A stretch of 64,000 nucleotides of DNA from CAVTPU01 sp963736695 (GCA_963736695.1 CAVTPU010000004.1:186001-250000), one strand, 5' to 3'. Counted from the first letter of the stretch, positions 34,860-43,487 are shown. The notes: generated by a model not told the origin, from the sequence alone. Translations and numbers: made by a program.

Positions 34860-35774
34860 TCAAACCATGGGGGTGTCGACGCGCCCCGGGGTGGTGGTGT
34901 GTTCGGGGGATCGGCGGTGCGCGGGCAGGGGTGCGGGCACCGGGTGGGCGGGGAATTCGGGTGGGGTGCCGCCGAAAGCCGGGCAGTGGGCCTGGTGGGC
35001 GCACCATCCGCATAGTTTGCTTGGTTTGGGGCGAAAGTCGCGGCTGGTGGTGGCCTGGTCTATGGCCTGCCACAGGGCGACGAGGGTGCGTTCGAATCGG
35101 GCGAGTTCGTCGGCGTCGGGGGCGTAGTCGCAGGCTTCGGCGTCTTTGAGGTAGAGCAGACGCAGCGCGCGGGGCACGACGCCGCGGGTGCGCCACAGCA
35201 CGAGGGCGTAGAACTTCAGTTGGAACAGGGCCCGCGACTCGAACGCTTCGCGGGGAGCGCCGCCGGTTTTGTAGTCGACGACGCGCAGGTCTCCGTTGGG
35301 GGCTTTGTCGAGTCGGTCGATGTAGCCGCGGAGGAGGAGGCCACTGTCGACGACGGCTTCGACGAGGCATTCGCGTTCGGCTGGTTCGAGTCGGCGCGGG
35401 TCCTCGACGGCGAAGTAGCCGTCGAGGAGGGCGACGGCGGTGGGGAGGAAGTCGTCGGTGGTGGGGAGGTCGGCGAGGGTGGTCTGTTCAGCGCGTAGCC
35501 GGTCCCAGCATGGGGCGACGAGGGCGGCGGCCCGGTCGCGGTCGCGGTCGGCGGCGGGCAGGTCGAATAGTTGTTCGAGGACGGCGTGGATGAGGGTGCC
35601 GCGGGCCTGTTCGGGGGTGGCCGGTTCGGGGAGGCGGTCGATGCTGCGGAAGCGGTAGAGCAGCGGGCAGGTTTTGAAGTCGGCCGCGCGGGACGGGGAC
35701 AGGGACGGTTGTGTCGGCTCCGTGCGTGGGGTCGCGTCGGTGGTGTCCGCTGGGTGTGGTGTGTCGACCGGCAT
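34860..35774 (-). CDS. RecB-family PD-(D/E)XK exonuclease with likely Fe-S cluster
   Basis: 304 residues. Cas4/AddB-like nuclease core: LSPSRAADFKTCPLLYRF at the N-terminus, ARGTLIHAVLEQLF (motif GxxxHxxLE), GYIDRLD and VVDYKTG (catalytic Asp and Lys), QLKFYALVLW (Gln motif). One N-terminal Cys (CPLL) and the C-terminal cluster CGWCAHQAHC form the four-Cys pattern of an Fe-S-stapled nuclease. Orthologues (Rv2119) also lie divergently next to trmI. It may act in DNA repair; a leaderless -10 (TAACCT, 35781-35786) lies 6 bases ahead of its ATG. Confidence 0.9.
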   Translation of the reverse strand: MPVDTPHPADTTDATPRTEPTQPSLSPSRAADFKTCPLLYRFRSIDRLPEPATPEQARGTLIHAVLEQLFDLPAADRDRDRAAALVAPCWDRLRAEQTTLADLPTTDDFLPTAVALLDGYFAVEDPRRLEPAERECLVEAVVDSGLLLRGYIDRLDKAPNGDLRVVDYKTGGAPREAFESRALFQLKFYALVLWRTRGVVPRALRLLYLKDAEACDYAPDADELARFERTLVALWQAIDQATTSRDFRPKPSKLCGWCAHQAHCPAFGGTPPEFPAHPVPAPLPAHRRSPEHTTTPGRVDTPMV

Positions 35775-35780
35775 GTCACG

Positions 35781-35786
35781 AGGTTA
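35781..35786 (-). promoter_or_regulatory. -10-like TAACCT, leaderless start of the RecB-like gene
   Basis: On the minus strand TAACCT ends 6 bases before the ATG at 35774. Confidence 0.5.
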
Positions 35787-35922
35787 GGGCACGGATACGA
35801 CAGTGCCACGCACTGTGACGTGGGTTCGCGTGCCGGGCGTCGGGGAGCGTGTGTGGTGGGCGGGTGGCGCGGCGTAGGCTCCACAACGCGCCCATCCCGC
35901 CTGATCATGAGGAATGTCATTG

Positions 35923-36831
35923 GTGACCAGATCCGCCACTTTCGCCCCGGGTGACCGGGTTCAGCTCACCGATCCCAAGGGTCGCATGCATACGATCGTG
36001 TTGCAGCCGGGCAAGGAGTTTCACACGCACCGGGGGGCGTTGGCCCACGATGACCTCATCGGGGCGCCGGACGGGTCGTTGGTGACGTCGGCCGGAGGCA
36101 CGACGTATCTGGCGTTGCGGCCGTTGCTCAGCGACTATGTGTTGTCGATGCCGCGCGGCGCGCAGGTGATCTATCCGAAGGACGCGGCGCAGATCGTGGC
36201 GTTGGGTGACGTGTTCCCAGGTGCGCGGGTGTTGGAGGCGGGCGCCGGGTCGGGGGCGTTGACGTGTTCGTTGTTGCGGGCCGTCGGCTCGACCGGGCAG
36301 GTTCATTCGTTTGAGTTGCGCCCCGACTTCGCGGAGATCGCCCGCCGGAACGTGACAGATTTTTTCGGCTCTCAGCCGGAGTCGTGGCGGCTGCACGTGG
36401 GTGACGTGTCGCAGTGCGCGGAGACCGATTTCGATCGGATCGTGCTGGACCTGTTAGCGCCGTGGGAGGTGTTGGACCTCGTCGATCGGGCGCTGGTTCC
36501 GGGCGGGGTGTTCGTGGGTTATGTGGCGACGACCCCACAGCTGTCGGAGCTGGTGGAGGCGTTACGGCGCCGGGGTGGTTACACCGAGCCGCGGGCGTGG
36601 GAGTCGTTGGTGCGGGACTGGCATGTGGACGGTCTGGCGGTGCGTCCGGACCATCGGATGATCGCCCATACGGCGTTTCTGGTCACCGCTCGCCGGTTGG
36701 CTCCCGGGGTGGTCGCGCCCCCGCGGCGGCGTAAGCCGAGCAAGGGGCAGCAGGCGTACGAGCAGTTGCGGGCCGCCGTCTCGGCGGTGTCGGCTGGTGG
36801 GTCCCCTGGCGAGTCGGGAGGGTCGGCGTGA
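35923..36831 (+). CDS. trmI: tRNA (adenine(58)-N1)-methyltransferase TrmI
   Basis: 302 residues; methylates A58 in the T-loop of tRNA using S-adenosylmethionine. An N-terminal beta domain (FAPGDRVQLTDPKGR, HTIVLQPGKEFHTHRG) is followed by a Rossmann fold with the SAM motif VLEAGAGSGALT and motif IV IVLDLLAPWE, then VGYVATTPQL. The GTG at 35923 is preferred because GAGGA lies 9 bases before it; the ATG at 35914 directly abuts that site. A Lys/Arg-rich tail ends the protein. The stop overlaps the next start (GTGA). Confidence 0.95.
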   Translation: MTRSATFAPGDRVQLTDPKGRMHTIVLQPGKEFHTHRGALAHDDLIGAPDGSLVTSAGGTTYLALRPLLSDYVLSMPRGAQVIYPKDAAQIVALGDVFPGARVLEAGAGSGALTCSLLRAVGSTGQVHSFELRPDFAEIARRNVTDFFGSQPESWRLHVGDVSQCAETDFDRIVLDLLAPWEVLDLVDRALVPGGVFVGYVATTPQLSELVEALRRRGGYTEPRAWESLVRDWHVDGLAVRPDHRMIAHTAFLVTARRLAPGVVAPPRRRKPSKGQQAYEQLRAAVSAVSAGGSPGESGGSA

Positions 36832-37403
36832 GTGTCGAGGGTTTCTCCGGCGAGCTGGCAGCGGTCTTCCCGGACTGGTCGCCCTACCGTGATCTAGGTG
36901 AGGCCGCGCGGGCCTATCTGCGTGATCCGGAGGTCGCGTTGGACGCGCTCGACGGCGTGCTCGGCGGGCGTGACGTGCGGTGTTTCACGTTGGAACGGTT
37001 CGTCAACGACGACGGTGGGGTGTGGCAGGAGGCCACGGTCTTCGACGGGTCGAGGCTGGTGTTGTGGCACGGCGAGGATGTGGTGTCGCAGGAGTCGACC
37101 GGACCGGAGGCGGCGGGGTCGATGACGTCGTCGTTGCGGGTCATTCCGGTGAGCGCGGTGACGGAGGTGGGGTGTCGTCACGGGCTGCGCCGAGAACCGA
37201 ACGGGTCGGTGCAGGTCAATGTCATTGACGTGTACGTGCTGCTCAGTGCGCTCGACAGTCGGGACAACGCGGCGTCGACGCCGGCCCGGCAGGACACGCT
37301 GCGGTTCGTCAAGACGCTCGCCGATGGCGGGACCGGGCAGATCGCCCGACTTGAGGAGTTCGTGCGGGTCGTGGCGTCGGCGGTGGGTTCGGCCGCCGGG
37401 TAA
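36828..37403 (+). CDS. Conserved actinobacterial protein, DUF5998-like
   Basis: 191 residues, translationally coupled to trmI by a 4-base GTGA overlap. Sequence features: DVRCFTLERFVNDDGGVWQEAT, SRLVLWHGEDV, SSLRVIPVSAVTEVGCRH and VNVIDVYVLL. The protein looks like an all-beta domain followed by a helical C-terminus. It resembles the actinobacterial DUF5998 group found near trmI, but this assignment is from memory and moderate. There are no catalytic motifs and no membrane segment. Confidence 0.7.
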   Translation: MSVEGFSGELAAVFPDWSPYRDLGEAARAYLRDPEVALDALDGVLGGRDVRCFTLERFVNDDGGVWQEATVFDGSRLVLWHGEDVVSQESTGPEAAGSMTSSLRVIPVSAVTEVGCRHGLRREPNGSVQVNVIDVYVLLSALDSRDNAASTPARQDTLRFVKTLADGGTGQIARLEEFVRVVASAVGSAAG

Positions 37404-37421
37404 GACATGACCCGCTGGGGC

Positions 37422-37700
37422 TCACCCGGCGGCCGGGACCTCGTCGTGGGCGTTGACCAGATAGATGCAGTCGCCCGGGCACTCGGAGATGGCGTCGAGG
37501 ACCTCCAGACGCAGGTGCTCGGGAACCTCGGCGTGGGATCGGGGCGCGGTGAGCAGGTCCCCGGCGCCGTTTTTGACGTAAGCTAAACCGTCAATGTCGA
37601 GCTCGAAGACCTCCGGGGCGTACTGGGCGCAGAGGCCGTCTCCGGTGCACAGGTCCTGGTCAACCCAGACCCGCAACGGTTCATCGGTCACAGCCATCAC
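37422..37700 (-). CDS. 3Fe-4S/4Fe-4S ferredoxin
   Basis: 92 residues. Cluster-binding pattern CTGDGLC (Cys-x5-Cys with Asp in the middle) plus the C-terminal CPGDC gives the monocluster ferredoxin pattern in which one ligand is Asp, as in 3Fe-4S ferredoxins. Such small ferredoxins commonly donate electrons to cytochrome P450s or other oxygenases, but none is nearby. In many actinobacteria the gene lies divergent from arc, as here. The start (MMAVTDEP or MAVTDEP) follows GGGAG. A hairpin at 37712-37730 is in its leader. Confidence 0.9.
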   Translation of the reverse strand: MMAVTDEPLRVWVDQDLCTGDGLCAQYAPEVFELDIDGLAYVKNGAGDLLTAPRSHAEVPEHLRLEVLDAISECPGDCIYLVNAHDEVPAAG

Positions 37701-37711
37701 TCCCTACCCAG

Positions 37712-37730
37712 GGTTCGCCTTCGGCGAACC
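37712..37730 (-). promoter_or_regulatory. Tight hairpin in the ferredoxin leader
   Basis: GGTTCGCC-TTC-GGCGAACC, perfect 8-bp arms with a 3-base loop, 12 bases before the ferredoxin start codon. It ends just before the ribosome site, so it could stabilise the mRNA or affect initiation. Regulation is inferred. Confidence 0.4.
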
Positions 37731-37915
37731 TACCCCAGCCGTGGTGACGTCGGCGACTTCGTCGGCGTGCGCCATGCGGCGATAACGACCCTATGTCAGC
37801 GGCGCCGGGTGAGCGAAACCGTCGCTGTGAACAGATAGTGTGGAGACCGCAGAAGTATCGCCCTGTGGCTCTGGCGTCGGTCGTGGCGTGAGAGCACATC
37901 CCGGGGAGGTGGGAC

Positions 37916-39685
37916 GTGGCACGCAGTGAAGACGACGCGGACGCGCGCGCCGCACGCTGGGAGCGGGAGGCCAACGATCTCGCCAGCCAGGTCGCGTTCC
38001 TCCAGGAGGAGCTCGCGCTGTTGCGGCGGCGACTCAACGAGAGCCCGCGCGGTGGGCGGCAGCTGGAGGATCGTTTGGCGTCGGCGCAGGCGCAGGTCGC
38101 TCGGTTGACGGAGAACAACGAACGCCTGGTGGCGACGTTGAAGGAGGCCAGGGCGCAGATCGTCACCCTCAAGGAGGAGGTCGACCGGCTCGCGCAGCCG
38201 CCCAGCGGTTACGGGGTGTTCCTCAGCCGCTGGGAGGACGGCACGGTGGACGTGTTCACCGGTGGCCGCAAGTTGCGGGTGGCGGTGTCGCCGTCGGTGG
38301 CAGCGGAGGATCTGCGCAAGGGCCAGGAGGTGCTGCTCAACGACGCGCTCAACATCGTCGACGCGTTCGGTTTCGAACGCGCCGGCGAGGTGGTGATGCT
38401 CAAGGAACTGCTCGACGGCGGCGACCGGGCATTGGTGATCTCCCACGCCGACGAGGAACGGGTGGTTCACCTCGCCGACACGCTGATCGGCGCGAGTCTC
38501 CGGGCCGGTGACTCGCTGCTCATCGAGCCGCGTTCGGCCTACGCCTACGAGCGGGTGCCGAAGAGTGAGGTCGAGGAGCTGGTTCTCGAAGAGGTTCCCG
38601 ACGTCGACTATCACGACATCGGCGGACTCAACCGGCAGATCGAGCAGATCCGCGACGCGGTGGAGCTGCCGTTCCTGCACTCGGAGTTGTTCCGCGAGCA
38701 CCACCTGCGGCCGCCGAAGGGCGTGCTGCTCTACGGTCCCCCCGGATGCGGTAAGACCTTGATCGCCAAGGCCGTGGCGAACTCGTTGGCGAAGAAGATC
38801 GCCGAGCGGCGGGGTGAGGAGAGGAAGACCAGCTACTTCCTCAACATCAAGGGCCCGGAACTGCTCAACAAATACGTGGGGGAGACCGAGCGACACATTC
38901 GGTTGATCTTCCAGCGGGCGCGGGAGAAGGCCGGCGAGGGTACGCCGGTGATCGTGTTCTTCGACGAGATGGATTCGGTGTTCCGCACCCGCGGGTCGGG
39001 GGTCTCCTCCGACGTGGAGAACACGATCGTGCCGCAGCTGCTGAGCGAGATCGACGGTGTCGAGGGCTTGGAGAACGTCATCGTCATCGGCGCGTCCAAC
39101 CGGGAAGACATGATCGACCCGGCCATCCTGCGTCCCGGCCGACTCGACGTCAAGATCAAGATTGAGCGGCCGGATGTGGAGGCGGCGAAGGACATCTTCA
39201 GCAAATACATTCTCACCGAGCTGCCGCTGCACCCGGACGACCTCGCCGAGCACTCCAACTCGGCGGAGGAGTGCGTGGCCGCGATGATCCAGGCGGTCGT
39301 GCTGCGGATGTACTCGGAGACTGAGGAGAATCGTTTCCTTGAGGTGACCTACGCCAACGGCGACAAAGAGGTCCTCTATTTCAAGGACTTCAACTCCGGA
39401 GCCATGATCCAGAACATCGTGGACCGGGCGAAGAAGATGGCGATCAAGGAGTTCCTCGCCACCAACCGCAAAGGCCTGCGGCTGCAGCACCTGCTCGACG
39501 CGTGTGTGGACGAGTTCCGCGAGAACGAGGACCTGCCAAACACCACCAACCCCGACGACTGGGCCCGCATCTCCGGCAAGAAGGGTGAGCGGATCGTCTA
39601 TATCCGCACTCTCGTCTCCGGCGGGAAGGGGACCGAGTCGGGCAGGTCCATCGACACGGTCACCAACACCGGGCAGTACCTGTAG
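37916..39685 (+). CDS. arc: Proteasome-associated AAA ATPase Arc/Mpa
   Basis: 589 residues. A coiled coil at ~15-80 (REANDLASQVAFLQEELALLRRR, given in part) recruits Pup; two OB domains follow (~85-230). The AAA module has Walker A YGPPGCGKT near 272-280, Walker B VIVFFDEMD near 344-352, and the second-region GRLDVKIKIERP. The C-terminus is QYL, the Hb-Tyr-X motif that docks into the 20S pore and opens its gate. Arc unfolds pupylated proteins and feeds them to PrcBA. The GTG at 37916 follows GGGGAGGTGGG. It heads arc-dop-pup-prcB-prcA. Confidence 0.96.
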   Translation: MARSEDDADARAARWEREANDLASQVAFLQEELALLRRRLNESPRGGRQLEDRLASAQAQVARLTENNERLVATLKEARAQIVTLKEEVDRLAQPPSGYGVFLSRWEDGTVDVFTGGRKLRVAVSPSVAAEDLRKGQEVLLNDALNIVDAFGFERAGEVVMLKELLDGGDRALVISHADEERVVHLADTLIGASLRAGDSLLIEPRSAYAYERVPKSEVEELVLEEVPDVDYHDIGGLNRQIEQIRDAVELPFLHSELFREHHLRPPKGVLLYGPPGCGKTLIAKAVANSLAKKIAERRGEERKTSYFLNIKGPELLNKYVGETERHIRLIFQRAREKAGEGTPVIVFFDEMDSVFRTRGSGVSSDVENTIVPQLLSEIDGVEGLENVIVIGASNREDMIDPAILRPGRLDVKIKIERPDVEAAKDIFSKYILTELPLHPDDLAEHSNSAEECVAAMIQAVVLRMYSETEENRFLEVTYANGDKEVLYFKDFNSGAMIQNIVDRAKKMAIKEFLATNRKGLRLQHLLDACVDEFRENEDLPNTTNPDDWARISGKKGERIVYIRTLVSGGKGTESGRSIDTVTNTGQYL

Positions 39686-39768
39686 GCGATGCGGTGCGCG
39701 ACGCGGGGGCATCAGACGCCGGTGGGTTCGTCTCGGCGCACGCCCCCGCGCCGACCCGGGACAACGTC

Positions 39769-39774
39769 TAGGCT
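39769..39774 (+). promoter_or_regulatory. -10-like TAGGCT upstream of dop
   Basis: TAGGCT ends 6 bases before an ATG at 39781, which opens a mini-ORF rather than dop itself. The 121-base gap after arc therefore seems to hold a separate dop promoter. Confidence 0.5.
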
Positions 39775-39780
39775 CGACGC

Positions 39781-39810
39781 ATGAGCACACGATGCGAGCG
39801 GGTGTCATGA
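39781..39810 (+). CDS. Putative 9-codon leader peptide coupled to dop
   Basis: ATG at 39781 begins MSTRCERVS and ends at TGA 39808-39810, which overlaps the dop ATG at 39807 (ATGA). The ATG is placed exactly where a leaderless transcript from TAGGCT would start. If translated, it would couple initiation at dop to the leaderless start. There is no protein-level evidence; a longer dop start at 39792 is the alternative. Confidence 0.35.
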   Translation: MSTRCERVS

Positions 39811-41321
39811 GCGTCCATCGAGTCATGGGCACCGAGGTGGAGTACGGCATCTCGGTGCCCGGTCAGGCGTCGGCCAATCCGATGGTCACGTCGTCGCAGA
39901 TCGTCAATGCCTACGGGGCTCGGCCGGAGCTCACCCGGGGTGGTCGGGCCCGGTGGGACTATGAGGAGGAGTCACCCCTGCGCGACGCGCGGGGGTTCAC
40001 CTATTCGGGTGCGCTCTATGACTCGGCCGAGACGATGTCCGATGAGGATCTGGGCTTGGCCAACGTCATTCTCACCAACGGGGCCCGGCTCTATGTCGAT
40101 CACGCCCACCCGGAGTTCTCCACCCCTGAGGTGACGAATCCTCGCGATGTGGTGCTGTGGGACAAGGCCGGCGAGCGGGTGATGGCCGAGGCCGCCCGTC
40201 GTGCGGGGTCGGTGCCGGGGGTGCCGCCGATCAATCTCTATAAGAACAACACCGACAACAAGGGTGCCAGTTATGGCGCGCACGAGAACTATCTGATGCG
40301 TCGGTCGACGCCGTTCGCCGACATCGTGTCTTTCTTGACGCCGTTCTTCGTGACGCGTCAGATCGTGTGTGGGGCCGGCCGGGTGGGGCGTGGTCAGGAC
40401 GGTTCGCAGACGGGGTTCCAGATCTCGCAGCGGGCCGATTTTTTCGAGGTCGAGGTCGGGTTGGAGACGACCCTCAAGCGGCCGATCATCAATACGCGGG
40501 ACGAGCCGCATTCCGACTCGGACAAATATCGGCGGTTGCATGTCATCATCGGTGACGCGAATCTGTCGGAGATCTCCACCTATCTCAAGGTGGGATCGAC
40601 GTCGGTGGTGCTGTCGATGATCGAGGAGAAGGCGCTCGGTGGTGACCTCGCCATCGCTGACCCGGTGGCGGAGCTGCGGGCGGTCAGTCACGATCCGAGC
40701 CTGACCCATCTTATTCGGTTGCGGGATGGCCGGCGGTTGACGGCGTTGGATCTGCAGTGGGCCTATCTCGACCGTGCTCGGTCCTTTATGGACGCGCGGG
40801 GGTCCGATGAGATGACCGACGACGTGTTGACGCGGTGGGAGGGTGTGCTGGATCGGCTCGGGCGCGATCCGATGTCGTGCGCCGACCAGTTGGACTGGGT
40901 GGCGAAGCTGCGGTTGTTGGAGGGTTATCGGGAGCGCGAGTCGTTGCCGTGGTCGTCGCCGAAGTTGCAGTTGGTCGATCTGCAGTATTCCGATGTTCGG
41001 CCGGACAAGGGGCTTTATCACCGGCTTGTGGCGCGGGGGTCGATGGCGCGGCTGCTCGGTGATGATGAGGTGGCGCGCGCGGTGACCGAGCCGCCCGATG
41101 ACACGCGCGCGTATTTCCGGGGTCGGTGTCTGGGGAAGTATGCCGCTGAGGTGGTCGCGGCGAGTTGGGATTCGGTCATCTTCGACGTGGGTCGGGAGTC
41201 GTTGGTGCGGGTTCCGATGATGGAGCCGTTGCGGGGCACGAAGGCGCATGTGGGCGCGTTGTTCGACAGGTGTCCGAGCGCGAAGGACCTGTTGGAGTTG
41301 CTCACCGGTCAGCAGCCGTGA
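39807..41321 (+). CDS. dop: Depupylase/deamidase Dop
   Basis: 504 residues; removes Pup from substrates and, where Pup ends in Gln, deamidates it. The glutamine-synthetase-like fold is recognisable from MGTEVEYGISVPGQ (ATP/Mg site), TNGARLYVDHAHPEFSTPE (catalytic Asp), NNTDNKGASYGAHENYL and the extended middle segment (VGRGQDGSQTGFQISQRADFF, given in part) that distinguishes Dop from PafA. The length fits Dop (~500). Start choices are 39792, 39807 and 39825; 39807 is favoured by family length and by overlap with the upstream mini-ORF. Confidence 0.95.
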   Translation: MSVHRVMGTEVEYGISVPGQASANPMVTSSQIVNAYGARPELTRGGRARWDYEEESPLRDARGFTYSGALYDSAETMSDEDLGLANVILTNGARLYVDHAHPEFSTPEVTNPRDVVLWDKAGERVMAEAARRAGSVPGVPPINLYKNNTDNKGASYGAHENYLMRRSTPFADIVSFLTPFFVTRQIVCGAGRVGRGQDGSQTGFQISQRADFFEVEVGLETTLKRPIINTRDEPHSDSDKYRRLHVIIGDANLSEISTYLKVGSTSVVLSMIEEKALGGDLAIADPVAELRAVSHDPSLTHLIRLRDGRRLTALDLQWAYLDRARSFMDARGSDEMTDDVLTRWEGVLDRLGRDPMSCADQLDWVAKLRLLEGYRERESLPWSSPKLQLVDLQYSDVRPDKGLYHRLVARGSMARLLGDDEVARAVTEPPDDTRAYFRGRCLGKYAAEVVAASWDSVIFDVGRESLVRVPMMEPLRGTKAHVGALFDRCPSAKDLLELLTGQQP

Positions 41322-41423
41322 GGCGTGTCGGCCAGTGGTCGGTTTTGTCGCACTGGCGAGATAGGTTTGTCGCACCGGGACGTCGATGTGTCGGCGGCCC
41401 GGTGAGCGAGGAGGAGGATCGGC

Positions 41424-41642
41424 ATGTCTACCCGTGACACCGGCGGTCAGTCGCAGTCAGGCAGGTCCCATCGTGATGAGGAGATCGACGACGCTGGTGC
41501 GCCGGCGGTTGATCCCGAGGTGGCGCAGCGGCACGAGGAGCTCACTGAGGACGTCGACGATCTGCTCGACGAGATCGACTCGGTGTTGGAGGAGAACGCT
41601 GAGGAGTTCGTCCGTGGCTATGTGCAGAAGGGCGGGGAATAG
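41424..41642 (+). CDS. pup: Prokaryotic ubiquitin-like protein Pup
   Basis: 72 residues. It is hydrophilic and disordered at the N-terminus, with the Arc-binding helix region (VAQRHEELTEDVDDLLDEID, ~residues 31-50) and the C-terminal VRGYVQKGGE. The terminal GGE means the side-chain carboxylate needed by PafA is encoded directly, unlike the GGQ form that Dop must deamidate. Strong ribosome site GAGGAGGAGGATC before the ATG. A TAGGTT hexamer near 41362 could be a local promoter. Confidence 0.97.
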   Translation: MSTRDTGGQSQSGRSHRDEEIDDAGAPAVDPEVAQRHEELTEDVDDLLDEIDSVLEENAEEFVRGYVQKGGE

Positions 41643-41755
41643 GGGCGGGTTCGCGCCGCGCCGTTCGGGCTGATTCGGGCTTCGCAGACGGGCGTGACTA
41701 TCGTGTGGCAGGCAGCTGTCGACCGTGAGGGGAGTTCGAGTGGAAGAGGGACGCA

Positions 41756-42595
41756 GTGACGACGGGGTTTGATCCATCCGGACGACTGTCGGCCGTGTTC
41801 ACGAACACCGGAACCTCGTCATTCGCCGATTTTGTGCGTGTGGCGGCGCCGGATCTGCTGCCCGGGCGGCGGCCGTTGCCGCCGGGGCTCAACGCCGACG
41901 TCGCCCCGCACGCGACGACGATCGTCGCGTTGACCTGCGCCGGTGGGGTGGTCATGGCCGGTGACCGGCGGGCGACGATGGGCAATGTGATCGCCAGTCG
42001 GGACATCGAAAAGGTGCGGGCCGCCGATGCGTACAGTCTCGTCGGCATCGCCGGCACGGCCGGTGTCGGGGTGGAACTGATCCGGTTGTTCCAGGTGGAG
42101 TTGGAGCACTACGAGAAGATCGAGGGGACGATGTTGTCCCTCGACGGCAAGGCCAACCGGCTCGCCACGATGATTCGCAACAACCTCGGGGCGGCGTTGC
42201 AGGGGCTGGCGGTGATTCCGTTGTTCGCCGGTTTCGACCTCGACGCCGCCGATGCCGCGACCGCGGGTCGGATCTTCAGTTTCGACATCGCCGGTGGGGT
42301 CTATGAGGAGACCGGCTTCGACGGCATCGGATCCGGGTCGATCTTCGCGAAGTCGGCGTTGAAGAAGCGTTATCGTCCGGGGTTGAGCCCCGACGAGGCG
42401 GTGCGTCTCGCGGTCGAGGCGCTCTATGACGCCGCCGACGACGACACGGCCACGGGCGGGCCGGACATGACGCGCGGGATCTTCCCAGTCGTCATGAGCG
42501 TCTCCGCTGAGGGGACTGTACGCCTCACCGACGAGCAGGCGGGTGAGGTCGCCCGCGAGGTCGTTACCGGCCGCATGACCAACCCCGGCGGCTGA
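41756..42595 (+). CDS. prcB: Proteasome beta subunit PrcB
   Basis: 279 residues from a GTG start. A propeptide of 53 residues precedes the catalytic Thr54 in PHATTIVALT, which becomes the N-terminal nucleophile after self-cleavage. The mature Ntn-hydrolase core shows VVMAGDRRATMG (Asp and Lys/Arg of the site region), GIAGTAGVGVELIRLFQ and FDIAGGVYEE, with GSGSIFAKSALK. It forms the inner rings of the 20S core. The likely promoter TATCGT lies at 41699-41704 and GAAGAGGGA stands before the start. Confidence 0.97.
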   Translation: MTTGFDPSGRLSAVFTNTGTSSFADFVRVAAPDLLPGRRPLPPGLNADVAPHATTIVALTCAGGVVMAGDRRATMGNVIASRDIEKVRAADAYSLVGIAGTAGVGVELIRLFQVELEHYEKIEGTMLSLDGKANRLATMIRNNLGAALQGLAVIPLFAGFDLDAADAATAGRIFSFDIAGGVYEETGFDGIGSGSIFAKSALKKRYRPGLSPDEAVRLAVEALYDAADDDTATGGPDMTRGIFPVVMSVSAEGTVRLTDEQAGEVAREVVTGRMTNPGG

Positions 42596-42637
42596 TCCGC
42601 GTTCGTTTGCCGCCACCTGAGAGGAGAACCCACCGCC

Positions 42638-43468
42638 GTGGCCATGCAGTTCTATGCCTCGCCCGAGCAGATCATGCGGGACCGGTCGGAGTATGCGCGT
42701 AAAGGCATCTCCCGTGGCCGTAGCGTGGTCGTGCTCAGCTATGCCGACGGCGTGCTGTTCGTCGCCGAGAACCCGTCGAACGCGTTGCACAAGGTGAGCG
42801 AGATCTATGACCGGATCGGGTTCGCCGCGGTGGGCCGCTACAACGAGTTTGAGAATCTGCGCTCCGCCGGCGTTCGCATGGCGGACCTGCGCGGCTACTC
42901 CTACGACCGGCGTGACGTGACCGCGCGGGCGCTCGCCAACGCCTATGCGCAGACCCTCGGCGCGATCTTCACGGAGCAGTCCAAACCGTTCGAGGTGGAG
43001 ATCTGTGTGGCGCAGGTCGGTGACACCCCCGCCGACGACGAACTGTATCGCCTCACCTATGACGGGTCTGTCGGCGACGAACCCGGCCACGTGGCCATGG
43101 GCGGTCAGGCCGAGGCCATCTCCAACGTGCTCAAACAGGGTCACAGTAACGATCAGTCGTTGGGGGAGGCGCTCGCCCTCGCGGTCAAGGCGCTGTGCGC
43201 CGTCGGCGGCGAAGCGGGCGCGCCCCGCACCCTGCCCGCGGCCCAACTGGAAGTGGCGGTGCTCGACCGGCGCAGGTCTGGGCGAGTGTTCCGCCGGATC
43301 GTCGGAGCGGCCCTGACCGCCCAGTTGGAGACCGAACCGTCGGAGTCCACCCCGACTACGTCGTCGGAGACCGCCGAAACCTCGGAAACCTCGGAGGCCG
43401 CGACGACGCCGCCTGCGGAGCCGACCGGCGCGGCACCCGGAGACGAGCCGACCACCGGACAGTCGTGA
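42638..43468 (+). CDS. prcA: Proteasome alpha subunit PrcA
   Basis: 276 residues from a GTG preceded by GAGAGGAG. The alpha-subunit N-terminus (MQFYASPEQIMRDRSEYARKG) forms the gate, and the core shows GVLFVAENPSNALHKVSEIYDRIGF (in part: ENPSNALHKV). It forms the outer rings that Arc docks on. After residue ~230 there is a tail of about 45 residues almost wholly of Thr, Ser, Glu, Pro and Ala, longer than the core needs. The stop lies in a hairpin shared with the convergent rmlD gene. Confidence 0.97.
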   Translation: MAMQFYASPEQIMRDRSEYARKGISRGRSVVVLSYADGVLFVAENPSNALHKVSEIYDRIGFAAVGRYNEFENLRSAGVRMADLRGYSYDRRDVTARALANAYAQTLGAIFTEQSKPFEVEICVAQVGDTPADDELYRLTYDGSVGDEPGHVAMGGQAEAISNVLKQGHSNDQSLGEALALAVKALCAVGGEAGAPRTLPAAQLEVAVLDRRRSGRVFRRIVGAALTAQLETEPSESTPTTSSETAETSETSEAATTPPAEPTGAAPGDEPTTGQS

Positions 43469-43487
43469 CGCCCGAGGGGGTCACGAC
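43462..43487. terminator. Bidirectional hairpin between prcA and rmlD
   Basis: GTCGTGAC (43462-43469) and GTCACGAC (43480-43487) form perfect 8-bp arms with a 10-base loop. The hairpin spans the stop codons of both convergent genes, so it probably separates the proteasome operon from the inserted rhamnose genes. Confidence 0.65.

Noticed and set aside
32185..35370. Very long minus-strand open frame (over 1000 codons) across the ABC operon
   Set aside because: Only parts of it match the ATPase and the permease N-terminus. The rest is Arg/His/Pro-rich translation in the wrong frame caused by high GC and the frameshifts.
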